This document shows positions 17,311 through 27,000 of a stretch of 64,000 nt of DNA, in pieces. The position numbers and the translations under genes were made by a program. The DNA comes from an uncultured Lachnospiraceae bacterium (lineage in GTDB: Bacteria > Bacillota > Clostridia > Lachnospirales > Lachnospiraceae), in contig CAJTPO010000002.1 of NCBI GenBank assembly GCA_910578115.1, positions 124,001-188,000 on the forward strand, given 5' to 3'. How positions within the stretch are numbered: position 1 is the first letter of the stretch; each line of letters opens with the position of its first letter. Below the pieces are notes generated by a model. The model was not told the DNA's origin. It ran no database searches and saw only the letters and a program-made list of their open reading frames with translations.

Positions 17311-18642
17311 TTGGAAGAAACATTACTGAAGAGAATATTACCGCACAGTATGGAAGCGGAGCAGTCAGTCATCGGCTCTATGATTATGGACAGAGAGGCG
17401 ATCATTGTTGCTTCCGAGATCGTTCTGGGAGAAGACTTTTATAATAAGCAGTATGGGGCGCTCTTTGATACCATGGTAGAATTAAATGACGAAGGCAGGC
17501 CGGTGGATCTGGTCACGCTGCAGGACAGACTGCGGGAGAAGGATGTGCCGCCGGAGGTGAGCAGCCTGGAATTTATCCGGGATCTGATTACGGCAGTGCC
17601 TACGTCGGCTAATATCAAGCATTATGCCAATATTGTGGCGGAGAAATCTACGTTACGGAGACTGATCAGGATCAATGAGGAGATTGCCAATACCTGTTAT
17701 GTGGGCAAGGATAGTCTGGAAGATATTCTGGCCGATACGGAGAAGCGGGTTTTTGATCTGGTGCAGCGAAGAAATACAGGAGAGTTTGTATCGATCAGGC
17801 AGATTGTTATGAATGCCATGGACAATATCGAGAAGGCGTCTCATAATAAGGGGAATGTGACGGGTGTGGCGACGGGGTTTCTGGATCTGGATTACAGAAC
17901 GGCCGGTATGCAGCCCTCAGACCTTATTCTGGTGGCTGCAAGACCTTCCATGGGTAAAACTGCCTTTGTCCTGAATATAGCCCAATATGTGGCTTTTAAA
18001 CAGGCAAAAACAGTAGCTATTTTCAGTCTGGAGATGTCCAAGGAGCAGCTGGTGAACCGTTTGTTCTCCATGGAGTCTAAAGTGGACTCTCAACATCTGC
18101 GTACCGGCAACCTTTCGGATGTGGAGTGGGAGAAGCTGATCGAGAGTGCGGGGGTTATCGGTAAGTCGAATCTGATCATTGATGACACGCCAGGTATCAG
18201 TATTTCGGAGTTACGCTCCAAGTGCCGTAAATACAAGTTGGAGCATAATCTGGAGATGATCATTATCGACTACCTGCAGCTGATGTCGGGCAGCGGCCGG
18301 TCTACGGATTCCAGACAGCAGGAGATATCGGATATCTCCCGTTCCCTCAAGGCGCTGGCCAGAGAGCTGCATGTCCCGGTGATCGCGCTTTCTCAGTTAA
18401 GCCGTGCGGTAGAGCAGCGGCCGGATCACAGACCGATGCTCTCGGATCTGCGGGAATCGGGAGCCATCGAGCAGGATGCCGATGTGGTCATGTTCATATA
18501 CCGGGATGATTATTACAATAAAGACACCGAGAAGAAGGGGATTGCGGAGATCATTATTGCGAAGCAGAGAAACGGTCCGATCGGTACGGTGGAACTGGTA
18601 TGGCTGCCTGATTTTACCAAATTTGCGAATTTGCAGAGATAG
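17311..18642 (+). CDS. dnaB: Replicative DNA helicase DnaB
   Basis: A 443-residue hexameric replicative helicase (DnaC in Bacillus naming). The N-terminal domain begins LPHSMEAEQSVIGSMI. The RecA-like domain has Walker A ARPSMGKTAF, the MIIIDYLQLM Walker B, and LSQLSRAVEQRPDHRP followed by SDLRESGAIEQDADVV. A TTG start at 17311 with AGGTGG upstream gives the family's normal N terminus. It unwinds DNA at the fork. No intein or insertion is visible. Confidence 0.96.
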   Translation: MEETLLKRILPHSMEAEQSVIGSMIMDREAIIVASEIVLGEDFYNKQYGALFDTMVELNDEGRPVDLVTLQDRLREKDVPPEVSSLEFIRDLITAVPTSANIKHYANIVAEKSTLRRLIRINEEIANTCYVGKDSLEDILADTEKRVFDLVQRRNTGEFVSIRQIVMNAMDNIEKASHNKGNVTGVATGFLDLDYRTAGMQPSDLILVAARPSMGKTAFVLNIAQYVAFKQAKTVAIFSLEMSKEQLVNRLFSMESKVDSQHLRTGNLSDVEWEKLIESAGVIGKSNLIIDDTPGISISELRSKCRKYKLEHNLEMIIIDYLQLMSGSGRSTDSRQQEISDISRSLKALARELHVPVIALSQLSRAVEQRPDHRPMLSDLRESGAIEQDADVVMFIYRDDYYNKDTEKKGIAEIIIAKQRNGPIGTVELVWLPDFTKFANLQR

Positions 18643-18773
18643 AAGACGCTCCCACTGTGAAGCGTAAGAACGAACGACTACAAGAGAGAAATTGCAGAGC
18701 CAAATTTGAAATCTGGCTCGCAGCCTCCGCAAAAACTGCTTCGGCATGGAGGTAAAAATGCAGATAAGATACG

Positions 18774-18809
18774 AAAGAGACAAACCGTAAGGGGGAGTCT
18801 CTTTTTTTT
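18774..18809 (+). terminator. Terminator after dnaB
   Basis: AAGAGAC pairs with GTCTCTT around a loop and is followed by a run of eight T. It separates the gdpP-rplI-dnaB unit from the MerR-like gene. The rest of the 250-base gap has small hairpins (GAGCCA/TGGCTC) but no gene. Confidence 0.75.
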
Positions 18810-18899
18810 GCGTTTGAACTTCGGGAAAGGGAAAGAAAGTAAGGGTACAATGGTAAGGGAACAGACAGGGAAAGAGGTACAGTGGAAAGGAGCAACAGT

Positions 18900-19757
18900 A
18901 TGGAGCAAAAAACAGTCTACTACATATCGGAAGCGGCTAAGAAAGTGCAGGTAGAGAGCCATGTGCTGCGCTATTGGGAGGAAGAACTGGAGCTGCCGAT
19001 CATGCGCAATGAAATGGGCCATCGCTGTTATACGGAGCAGAATATCAGACAGTTGAAAGAGATTAAAGAACTGAAGGAACAGGGGCTTCAGCTTAAGGCC
19101 ATCAGAACGATCCTGCTTCGGCTGCCGGGGCAGGCAGGAAGCAACGCGGAGGATATTCTGTTGAGACAGGCGGACCGGATCGTGGACAAAGAGACAGAAC
19201 CGGCACAGGCGAAGGCAGCGGAGAGAAACGAGGAAATGACAGGAGAAAGAGAGATGGCAGAGAGTATCATGGCAAGTGTAACGGAACAGGAAGCGGAAGC
19301 AGGACAGGTTGAGAAGATGCAGGCGGAGAAGAAGCCGGAAAACGGGACAGAGAAGAAGGTGGAACCGGGAGCGACGGAAATGGATATCACACACCCGCAG
19401 CGGTTTATGGTGGCTTTGTCGAGGGAGAAAGAAGAGGCGGCAGGAACAGAGCAGGAATTTGTTGATGCGGAAAAGAGCAGAAAGGCGGCAAGACTGCAGT
19501 ACCTGCTGCAGCACATGATCACGGAAGCAGTGAGATCGGCCAATAGAGAGCTGTGTACGGATGTTAAGGAAAGCATATTGAAGGAACTCGATTATCAATT
19601 CCGGATGCAGGAGGAGCGGGATGAAGAACGATGGAAGAAGGAGGAAGAGCATTACCGAAGAATAGATGAGATGATCAGGGAGCGTCACAGGCCGAAGGAA
19701 AGACTTGGCAGGGGAAAAAAGAAATCCCTCATCACGGACGATGCGGTCAAGTCATGA
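18900..19757 (+). CDS. MerR-type helix-turn-helix protein with long charged tail
   Basis: A 285-residue protein. Residues 1-75 form a MerR-like winged helix-turn-helix (VYYISEAAKKVQVESHVLRYWEEE, then GHRCYTEQNIRQLKEI, quoted in pieces). The remaining 200 residues are glutamate-, lysine- and glutamine-rich and likely helical or disordered, with a second helical part near the end (LLQHMITEAVRSANREL). This differs from classic metal-sensing MerR proteins, as no sensor cysteines are seen. The ATG at 18900 follows GGAAAGGAG. Role unknown; a DNA-binding function is inferred from the N-terminal domain only. Confidence 0.75.
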   Translation: MEQKTVYYISEAAKKVQVESHVLRYWEEELELPIMRNEMGHRCYTEQNIRQLKEIKELKEQGLQLKAIRTILLRLPGQAGSNAEDILLRQADRIVDKETEPAQAKAAERNEEMTGEREMAESIMASVTEQEAEAGQVEKMQAEKKPENGTEKKVEPGATEMDITHPQRFMVALSREKEEAAGTEQEFVDAEKSRKAARLQYLLQHMITEAVRSANRELCTDVKESILKELDYQFRMQEERDEERWKKEEEHYRRIDEMIRERHRPKERLGRGKKKSLITDDAVKS

Positions 19758-19807
19758 CCGTGTCGCCTGCGGTGAGGGACGTGAGCCGTTCCGGACTCGT
19801 GTTTTAA

Positions 19808-19978
19808 TTAACCCTGTTCAATAGAACCTGTAGGGCAAGCGCCTGCGCAGGAACCGCAGTCAATGCATTTAGCCGGATCGATCTCGAATTTACCGTCGCC
19901 CATGCTGATCGCGCCTACCGGGCACTGCGCTTCACAAGCGCCGCAAGATACACAACCGTCATTAATTACGAATGCCAT
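19808..19978 (-). CDS. 2[4Fe-4S] ferredoxin
   Basis: A 56-residue clostridial-type ferredoxin. Cysteines at 9, 12, 15, 19 and 38, 41, 44, 48 form two C-x2-C-x2-C-x3-C-P motifs, each binding one [4Fe-4S] cluster. It carries low-potential electrons, for example from pyruvate:ferredoxin oxidoreductase or to hydrogenases and radical-SAM enzymes. AAGGAGG lies before the ATG. The gene is separate from but next to the PFL activase gene on the same strand; ferredoxin-type proteins can supply electrons to radical-SAM activases, so a functional link is possible but unproven. Confidence 0.93.
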   Translation of the reverse strand: MAFVINDGCVSCGACEAQCPVGAISMGDGKFEIDPAKCIDCGSCAGACPTGSIEQG

Positions 19979-20037
19979 ATTGATATCCTCCTTATGTTAT
20001 AAAACTATGTGAGATTGATATAAATTTATCAACTTCT

Positions 20038-20066
20038 ATTTTAATATAAAAGAACACAATATACAA
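20038..20066 (-). promoter_or_regulatory. Probable promoter of the ferredoxin gene
   Basis: Read on the minus strand: TTGTAT (20066-20061), a 17-base spacer, TAAAAT (20043-20038), about 60 bases before the ferredoxin start. Confidence 0.45.
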
Positions 20067-20168
20067 GTGGCAATTATTGAAAAACACAGGGAGCAGCTCA
20101 ACGTTTATTCCCGCGGGCAACGAGCCGGGTGGCTGCCTGCAGCGGGGGCTTTGATTGCGTCTGTGAAT

Positions 20169-20933
20169 TTACCTGCTCAGATTTAATTCCTCGCGGCGTT
20201 TGCGGATCCCGTCCAGGATCACCTGTTTCTTCTCGATCAGTTTGTTCTTGTCCATGGGTTCAATACCTTCCAGCTTATAGGCCATACCCAGTTTCTCATA
20301 TTTCGGCTTGCCCATCGTGTGATAGGGAAGGGCATCAAGGGCTTTGAGGTTGGTGAAGGCACCGATAAAATAGCCCAGCTGGTACAGATATTTGTCATCG
20401 TCAGTGATGCCGGGAACGATAACGTGACGGATCCACATGTCCACATGCTTTTCGTTCAGATATTCTGCGAAAGCGAGAATGCCGTCGTTGGGCTGTGAAG
20501 TCAGCTCTTTATGTTTCTCGGGATCGATATGCTTGATATCCAGCATCACCAGGTCGGTCATTGTCATCAGCTCATCCAGCTTTGCAAGCCATTCCGGATT
20601 GGCATTTTTCTTATAGGCGATACCAGAGGAATCGATACAGGTATGGATGTTCTTCTGCTTCGCGAGGCGGAACAGATCCAGCAGGAAATCGACCTGCATC
20701 AGAGGCTCTCCACCGGTTACGGTGATGCCGCCGCCTTTATAGAAGCTGATATTGCGCTCGTACTGTTCGATGATGGATGCCGGTTCCATCATTGTGCCGC
20801 CGTTCATTTCCCAGGTATCGGGGTTGTGACAATAAGCGCAGCGCATGGGACAGCCCTGCACGAAAACGACAAATCTGACGCCCGGTCCGTCTACAGTACC
20901 GAAACTTTCTAAGGAGTGTATTCTTCCCTGCAT
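20169..20933 (-). CDS. pflA: Pyruvate formate-lyase-activating enzyme
   Basis: A 254-residue radical SAM enzyme that installs the glycyl radical on pyruvate formate-lyase. The cluster-binding motif is C28-x3-C32-x2-C35 (CPMRCAYC), followed by HNPDTW as in PFL activases. GGITVTGGEPLMQ is the SAM-binding GGE motif. It lies downstream of the three-part PFL locus on the same strand, with a terminator-like hairpin between. Length is normal (E. coli PflA is 246). In this organism its target glycine would be on a separate 79-residue protein rather than on the PFL body. Confidence 0.94.
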   Translation of the reverse strand: MQGRIHSLESFGTVDGPGVRFVVFVQGCPMRCAYCHNPDTWEMNGGTMMEPASIIEQYERNISFYKGGGITVTGGEPLMQVDFLLDLFRLAKQKNIHTCIDSSGIAYKKNANPEWLAKLDELMTMTDLVMLDIKHIDPEKHKELTSQPNDGILAFAEYLNEKHVDMWIRHVIVPGITDDDKYLYQLGYFIGAFTNLKALDALPYHTMGKPKYEKLGMAYKLEGIEPMDKNKLIEKKQVILDGIRKRREELNLSR

Positions 20934-21091
20934 TAGTATAAACCTTCTTTCTCTTCAAGATTAGGAGCTGTATCTGCAGCGGTATATGAGAACTGCACAG
21001 CACGTTTGATAGATATAGTATAACCCGTATCCATTAAAAAAACCAGACTTAATTAGGGCACAGGAGAAGTGACATGAGTTCCTGTACGATA

Positions 21092-21117
21092 AGAAAACCA
21101 GGGAAATTATTCCCTGG
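21092..21117 (-). terminator. Terminator after the split PFL genes
   Basis: On the minus strand CCAGGGAA and TTCCCTGG form an 8-bp stem (21117-21098), followed by TTTTCTT. It ends the PFL body / small protein / radical domain transcript before pflA. Confidence 0.8.
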
Positions 21118-21186
21118 CTTTCATTATATGCAATATGCACATTCTGTATAGAATGATTTCGTTATCTGCCGATACTATGCGCCGGA

Positions 21187-21426
21187 TTAAACTGACTCAT
21201 GGAAAGTACGGGAAATAACGTCTGCCTGCTGTTCCGGTGTCAACTTGATGAAGTTAACTGCATAACCGGATACGCGGATTGTCAACTGAGGATAGTTCTC
21301 GGGATGCTTCTGAGCGTCCAGTAAGGTATCTCTGTTGAGTACGTTAACGTTAAGGTGATGGCCACCTTTTGTTGCATAACCATCTAATAATGATACTAAG
21401 TTATCTACCTGAGCATTTGCTGCCAT
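21187..21426 (-). CDS. Stand-alone glycyl radical domain of pyruvate formate-lyase
   Basis: A 79-residue protein equal to the C-terminal glycyl-radical domain of PFL. The radical loop TIRVSGYAVNF holds the radical glycine at Gly54, preceded by HHLNVNVLNRDTLLDAQ and followed by LTPEQQADVISRTFHES, all near-identical to the end of PflB and GrcA/YfiD. The ATG at 21426 has GGAGG nine bases upstream. E. coli GrcA is an accessory repair part beside an intact PFL; here the PFL body encoded upstream lacks this domain, so this protein must supply it for catalysis. Pairing with the 679-residue body is a strong inference from sequence and operon. Confidence 0.92.
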   Translation of the reverse strand: MAANAQVDNLVSLLDGYATKGGHHLNVNVLNRDTLLDAQKHPENYPQLTIRVSGYAVNFIKLTPEQQADVISRTFHESV

Positions 21427-21489
21427 TGTTGTGTCCTCCTGTAATATTATTTTATGCGGTATTGAGCAGGATTTCTCCTGACTCAATGC

Positions 21490-21693
21490 CTATTTATAAT
21501 CGTCCAGATCTTCCTGGAGAGTCGGAACGCTGCAGGCAAGAGGTGTACGAGAACAATCTGTACAGCCCATTGTCTGAACATTCTTTGCATCTACGGCCGT
21601 ATCATCGACATCGACATTCACGTGTCCGACACCCTGTGCCATCCCGGAATCCATCATCTTGATAAAGTCGTCGATCATCTGCTTGTTATCCAT
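21490..21693 (-). CDS. Small cysteine-bearing protein resembling a degenerate glycyl radical domain
   Basis: A 67-residue acidic protein between the PFL body and the radical domain genes. Residues 8-29 align without gaps to residues 8-29 of the radical domain protein: D8, D15, G21, H24, N26, V27 and V29 are identical and most others conservative (motif GHVNVDV against HHLNVNV). Thereafter it diverges: the radical loop is absent and cysteines C44, C47 and C54 appear, C54 falling at the same numbered position as the radical glycine Gly54. AAGGAAG precedes the ATG. I know no named family. It could shield the active site of the body, bind metal or respond to oxygen; none of this is shown. Confidence 0.85.
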   Translation of the reverse strand: MDNKQMIDDFIKMMDSGMAQGVGHVNVDVDDTAVDAKNVQTMGCTDCSRTPLACSVPTLQEDLDDYK

Positions 21694-21722
21694 ATATTCA
21701 TCTTCCTTTCATATATGGAGGA

Positions 21723-23762
21723 TTATTTGTTCAGGTCTAATTCAAGATCACCTGCAAATACCTGATCCTCTTTACCAAGAGCGCCCGGAATGATGGTGAA
21801 GGTATTGGAGATACCATCCTGTGCATCATTGAACGGAAGCTTGGAAACGGAAGACAGGGAAGCTACTGCACCATGAGTATCACGGCCGTGCATCGGGTTA
21901 GCGCCCGGAGCGAAAGGCTGGCCTTTCTTACGTCCGTCAGGTGTGTTACCTGTAGCCTTACCGTAAGTTACATTGGAAGTAATGGTAAGGATGGATGTTG
22001 TCGGAACACCGTTTCTGTAGGTGTGATGTCTTCTGATCGCTGTCATGAACTTGTGAACGATCTCCTGAGCAATCTCATCTACGCGGTCGTCATCGTTACC
22101 ATATTTCGGGAAGTCGCCGGTTGTCTTGAAGTCAACGATGATACCGTCTTCGTCTCTGATCGGCTCAACCTTAGCATACTTGATAGCAGATAAGGAGTCA
22201 GCCACGATAGACAGACCTGCAACACCTGTTGCGAAATAACGCTTAACGTCTCTGTCATGAAGAGCCATTTCTGCTCTCTCATAGCAGTATTTGTCATGCA
22301 TGTAGTGGATGATGTTCAGTGTATTTACATACACGTCTGCCTGCCACTCCATCATATCAAGGAACTTATCGAGAACATCATTGTACTCCAGAACATCGCC
22401 TGCAACCGGACGATATTTCGGGCCAACCTGCTTCTTGGTTACTTCGTCAACACCGCCGTTCAAAGCGTACAGCAGACATTTAGCAAGGTTAGCGCGGGCA
22501 CCGAAGAACTGCATTTCCTTACCGATTACCATGGAGGATACGCAGCATGCGATACCGTAGTCATCGCCGTGTGTCACTCTCATCAGATCATCGTTCTCAT
22601 ACTGGATGGAAGAAGTCTGGATGGACATCTTAGCGCAGTATTTCTTCCAGTTCTCAGGCAGTCTTGTGGACCACAGAACTGTCAGGTTCGGCTCCGGAGA
22701 AGGCCCTAAGTTGGTCAGTGTGTGCAGATAACGGAAGCTCATCTTCGTTACCATCGGACGTCCGTCAACGCCAACACCGCCGAGGGACTCTGTTACCCAT
22801 ACCGGGTCACCAGCGAAGATCTGGTTGTACTCAGGTGTACGTGCGAATTTGATCAGACGCAGCTTCATGATGAAGTGGTCAACGAACTCCTGGATCTGCT
22901 GCTCTGTGAAGGTACCGTTAGCCAGGTCTCTCTCAGCGTAGATGTCAAGGAAGGTGGATGTACGTCCAAGGGACATAGCAGCACCGTTCTGCTCTTTCAC
23001 GGAGCAAAGATATCCGAAGTAAGTAGCCTGGATAGCTTCCTGTACGTTGGAAGCGGGCTTGGAAATATCGCAGCCGTAAGAAGCAGCCATTTCCTTCATC
23101 AGTTTCAGAGCAACCATCTGCTCGGACAACTCTTCACGAAGACGGATTACGTCATCTGTCATAACACGTCCTGTGGAATCTTTCTGAGCCTGTTTGTCTT
23201 CGATCAGTCTGTCGATACCGTACAGAGCCACACGTCTGTAGTCGCCGATGATACGTCCGCGGCCGTATGCATCCGGAAGACCTGTGATGATGTGGGAAGA
23301 ACGGCATGCTCTCATCTCTGCGTTGTAAGCATCGAAGCAGCCTGCGTTATGTGTCTTTCTGTGTGTGGAGAAGAACTCACTGATCTCGGGATCTACTTCG
23401 TAGCCGTTATCGGAGCATGCCTTCTCTGCCATTCTGATACCGCCGTAAGGCTGTAAGGAGCGCTTAAAAGGCTTATCAGTCTGGAAACCTACGATTGTCT
23501 CTTTGCTCTTGTCCAAATAACCCGGGCCATGGGATGTGATGGTAGATACAACTTTGGTATCCATATCCAGCACGCCGCCTGCTTCACGTTCCTGCTTCTG
23601 TAATTCAAGAACCTGTGCCCATAAGTCTTTAGTGTTCTGTGTAGCCTCGGCTAAGAAGGACTCATCACCGTCATAAGGATGATAGTTTCTCTGGATGAAG
23701 TCGCGAACATTGACTTCTTTGTCCCACTTGCCGCCTACAAAATCTGTCCATTCTGGTCTCAT
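21723..23762 (-). CDS. pflB: Pyruvate formate-lyase body lacking the glycyl radical domain
   Basis: A 679-residue PFL. The enzyme converts pyruvate and CoA to formate and acetyl-CoA in anaerobic fermentation. The two catalytic cysteines are C406-C407 (YGIACCVSS). The substrate-binding regions (SSIQYENDDLMR, GARANLAK) and the end of the barrel (FNDAQDGISNTFTIIPGALG) are intact. It stops about 80 residues short of E. coli PflB (760), exactly before the glycyl radical domain, with its own in-frame stop; the domain is a separate gene 296 bases downstream. This is not a simple frameshift because each piece has its own ribosome site and another gene lies between. Confidence 0.93.
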   Translation of the reverse strand: MRPEWTDFVGGKWDKEVNVRDFIQRNYHPYDGDESFLAEATQNTKDLWAQVLELQKQEREAGGVLDMDTKVVSTITSHGPGYLDKSKETIVGFQTDKPFKRSLQPYGGIRMAEKACSDNGYEVDPEISEFFSTHRKTHNAGCFDAYNAEMRACRSSHIITGLPDAYGRGRIIGDYRRVALYGIDRLIEDKQAQKDSTGRVMTDDVIRLREELSEQMVALKLMKEMAASYGCDISKPASNVQEAIQATYFGYLCSVKEQNGAAMSLGRTSTFLDIYAERDLANGTFTEQQIQEFVDHFIMKLRLIKFARTPEYNQIFAGDPVWVTESLGGVGVDGRPMVTKMSFRYLHTLTNLGPSPEPNLTVLWSTRLPENWKKYCAKMSIQTSSIQYENDDLMRVTHGDDYGIACCVSSMVIGKEMQFFGARANLAKCLLYALNGGVDEVTKKQVGPKYRPVAGDVLEYNDVLDKFLDMMEWQADVYVNTLNIIHYMHDKYCYERAEMALHDRDVKRYFATGVAGLSIVADSLSAIKYAKVEPIRDEDGIIVDFKTTGDFPKYGNDDDRVDEIAQEIVHKFMTAIRRHHTYRNGVPTTSILTITSNVTYGKATGNTPDGRKKGQPFAPGANPMHGRDTHGAVASLSSVSKLPFNDAQDGISNTFTIIPGALGKEDQVFAGDLELDLNK

Positions 23763-23852
23763 TTTGAATAGCCTCCTATCAATATTTGTGTAAGTTGTTA
23801 ATTTTCCGACAATGCTGTGAAGCGCCGGAAAACATGCTTATCCAGTACCAAC

Positions 23853-23882
23853 ATTATATGTTAAATCAAGCTGCAACGTCAA
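23853..23882 (-). promoter_or_regulatory. Promoter of the split PFL operon
   Basis: On the minus strand: TTGACG (23882-23877), an 18-base spacer, TATAAT (23858-23853). It lies about 90 bases upstream of the PFL body start, which is preceded by a GGAGG site. Confidence 0.7.
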
Positions 23883-23912
23883 GTCGGGCTTTGTACTTTT
23901 TCTCATACAAAT

Positions 23913-23938
23913 AGGAGGTTTTTATGAAAAATTTGTGA
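23913..23938 (+). other. Ideal ribosome site with four-codon open frame (MKNL-stop)
   Basis: AGGAGG at 23913-23918, five bases, then ATG AAA AAT TTG TGA. It lies 70 bases upstream of the large CAP protein gene, whose own start has no clear ribosome site. It may be a leader minicistron or the relic of a lost gene start. Confidence 0.3.
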
Positions 23939-24008
23939 AAATTGTATGTAAAAAAGATTTTGTTTGAACAATGGTGAAGATTGAAACTTCAATGAGTTAT
24001 AGAATTAT

Positions 24009-27000
24009 ATGTGTCCGAAGAGAAGGCAATTCAGAAACAGGTTGCTGTGTCTGTTGACGGCAGGAGTAATATTTTGCGCAGAGACAGAACTGAAGGCCTA
24101 TGCCGCGTTAACAGTTGGTACAACGGAAATAACGCAGACGGAAGAATGTGGCTTGGAAACAGAACAAGATGAGTCTGGGGCAGAGCAGTCTGAGCGTACA
24201 GAATATGAAGACGGGTATGCAGAAGAGACGGAAATAGGGGAGGAAGCAGACAGGCCGGGTGATTCGGAAACGGAGGAGGAAACAGGCAGGCCGGGTGATT
24301 CGGAAACAGGGGCGGAAACAGGCAGGCCGGAGAATACGGAACAGACAGGGGAAGAAGAATCCGGCGAAGAAAACGACAGTAATACAGAAGGGCAGGAAAC
24401 GGATGCGGAGGATATTGAAGAGGACGATCTTATGTCGGAAACGGTCTCGGACAATGCGATAGCCTCTGCAGGTGAAGGACGGATTTCAAGCACTGCCAGG
24501 GAGCTTGAGGTTGCATATCGCACGCAGGAGGAGATCAGAGTATTTGTAAGACAGAGCGGAGCCGGCCTGGATGATGCCATTACATATGCAGAGGAACCGG
24601 GTGTCACGGTACCTTATTCGGCGGGAAGACTATCGGAGGAGACCCTGCAGTCTGCGGTTGCCATGTTAAATCAGGTTCGTTATATCGCTGGACTCACTTA
24701 TGACGTTCAGCTGGACAGATCCTATAGTGAGAAGTGTCAGGCGGCAAGTATAGTAAATTACGTTAACAGGAAGATGGATCATAATCCTCAAAAGCCAGCT
24801 GATATGGAAGATATATTGTATCAGCTGGGATATCAGGGGGCCGGAAGTTCTAATCTTGGGATGAGTTACGGGAATTTGAATGAGGCGATTCTTGAAGGCT
24901 GGATGGATGACGGCGATACCAGCAATATTTCAAAGGTCGGACATCGTAGATGGATTCTGAATCCGCCTATGGGCAAGACAGGTTTTGGCTTTGTCGAGGG
25001 GAAAGGGAGCAATACCAGCACTTCGCAATGCGCCATGTATGCATTTGACAAGAGTAATTCCAGTGCACGGAACGTATTCGGAATCGCATGGCCGGCGCAG
25101 AATATGCCGCTGGAATATTTTGAACAGCGCAGCCCGTGGTCAGTCTCTCTCGGAGAGAGCGTGGACGCCTCCGAAATACAGGTAAGGATGACCCGTAAGA
25201 AAAACGGGAAAGTGTGGAATTTTCCAAGCGATCCTGACGAGGGGCAGTTTTATGTCAATAATGAAAGTTATGGAGAGCGGGGATGTATTATTTTCAAACC
25301 TAATCTTTACGGTGATCGTTATGAAGCTGATGAACAGTTTGAGGTAGAGATCCTTAAGAACGGTGAAACCTATATGGAATACACTGTCACTTTCTTTGAA
25401 CTGCAGAAGAAACTGACAGTGTCCGGCATCTCCATGGACGGGAAAAGTTATGATGGCGAGGCTGCAGCCTATACGGGAGTACCGGTACTGACGGATTCTG
25501 CCGGGAGAGAAGTTACCGATGTCATGTTGACAGCGTTTTATACGGGAACACTTGCGGACGGCAGTATCTATGAGAAGACAACGGCAGCTCCGATGCAGGC
25601 AGGGAGATATACACTATCGTTTGAAGCTACGGGAACGGATGCGCAGGAATACAGATTGGATCAAAATACCTATACGTTTTCTATCTGGCAAAAGGTGGCC
25701 ACGGTCACGGCCGGATCACTCAGGATCAATATGGGGGATCCGCTGCCGGAAGTATCGGAATTGCAGTATACGGTTGAGGGCCTGCCCGAAGGGGAGGAAC
25801 TGATGGTGAAGCCTTCGTTTCGCTATAGTGTGGAAGAACTGTCCACTGAGACGGAAGGCAGTTATGAGATCATTCCTTATGGAGCAGATGCGGGAAACAA
25901 TTATCGGATCGTATATATAAACGGCAAACTGACCATTGAAAATTTTATCGTCCAAAGCGGTACGGTCAATCATATTTCCTGGAAGATCGACAGAAACGGA
26001 AAGCTGAGCATAACGGGGAACGGGGATTATGAGGAGGATGGCGAGCCGCCATGGGCCGATAACCTGAGAGTCGTAACGGCGGAAGTAGAAGTGTCCGGGA
26101 TGACTTCCATGAGGCGTATGTTCTCCGGATGCAGATATCTGCAGACGGTTGATCTGTCAAAGACAGATACCAGCCAGGTCACGGATATGTCATATATGTT
26201 TTCTTATTGTACCGAACTGCAGGACCCGGGTCTTAAGGGTCTGGATACAGGCAAGGTTGAGGATATGTCATATATGTTTGAACGTGTGGGACTGGAGGAT
26301 CTGGAATTCGATCTTGATACTGCCAATGTGAAAAATATGTCGAACATGTTTCGCTTATGCAGCAGGCTGAAAAACCTGAAATTAAAGATCAATACGGCAG
26401 GAGTGACAAATATGTCTGGCATGTTTCAGCATTGTTATGTATTGACAAGCCTGGATCTGAGCTGTTTTGATATGGGGGCGGTAGAACGGACAGACAGCAG
26501 TATGCTTTACGCCAGTGATAAATTGACGCACATAGTGACACCGAAAAATTGTGGCGGAAGCGTGACCCTGCCAAATAGTGGCACATGGTATCAGGATATT
26601 GGCGTTACCTGTACCCGTCTTCCCCAGGGACTGCCATACAGCATTGAACTTTACAGGGACCGTTGGCCGGAGGATGCAAAGAAATCGGTATATCTTTCGG
26701 GGATCATGATAGCAGATAAGATCTATGACGGCGTGCCAAATGCCTATACAGGTGAGGTGGTCATGCTGGATGCCTCGGGCAATGCGGTCAGCGATATCAT
26801 GCTGGAGGGAGTATATGCAGGAGCCCTCGAAGACGGCAGTATTTATGCAGATGCCGGGCAGGCGCCGAAAGAAGCAGGAAATTATACTTTGTCTTTTGAA
26901 ATGAAAGGAGAAGGCGCGAACCGGTATGTACTGCGCAATGCCGTCTATGATTTTTGCATCAGGCAGAAGAAAGTGACGATCACCGCACCGGATCGCGTGA

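Noticed and set aside
22257..23456. Long open frames antisense to the PFL body
   Set aside because: They are shadows: the opposite strand codes a well-conserved enzyme, and the frames have no ribosome sites.
21187..23762. Interrupted PFL as a pseudogene or frameshift
   Set aside because: All three frames have their own start codons and ribosome sites, the break falls at a domain border, and a further gene lies in the gap, so decay or a single base error does not explain it.
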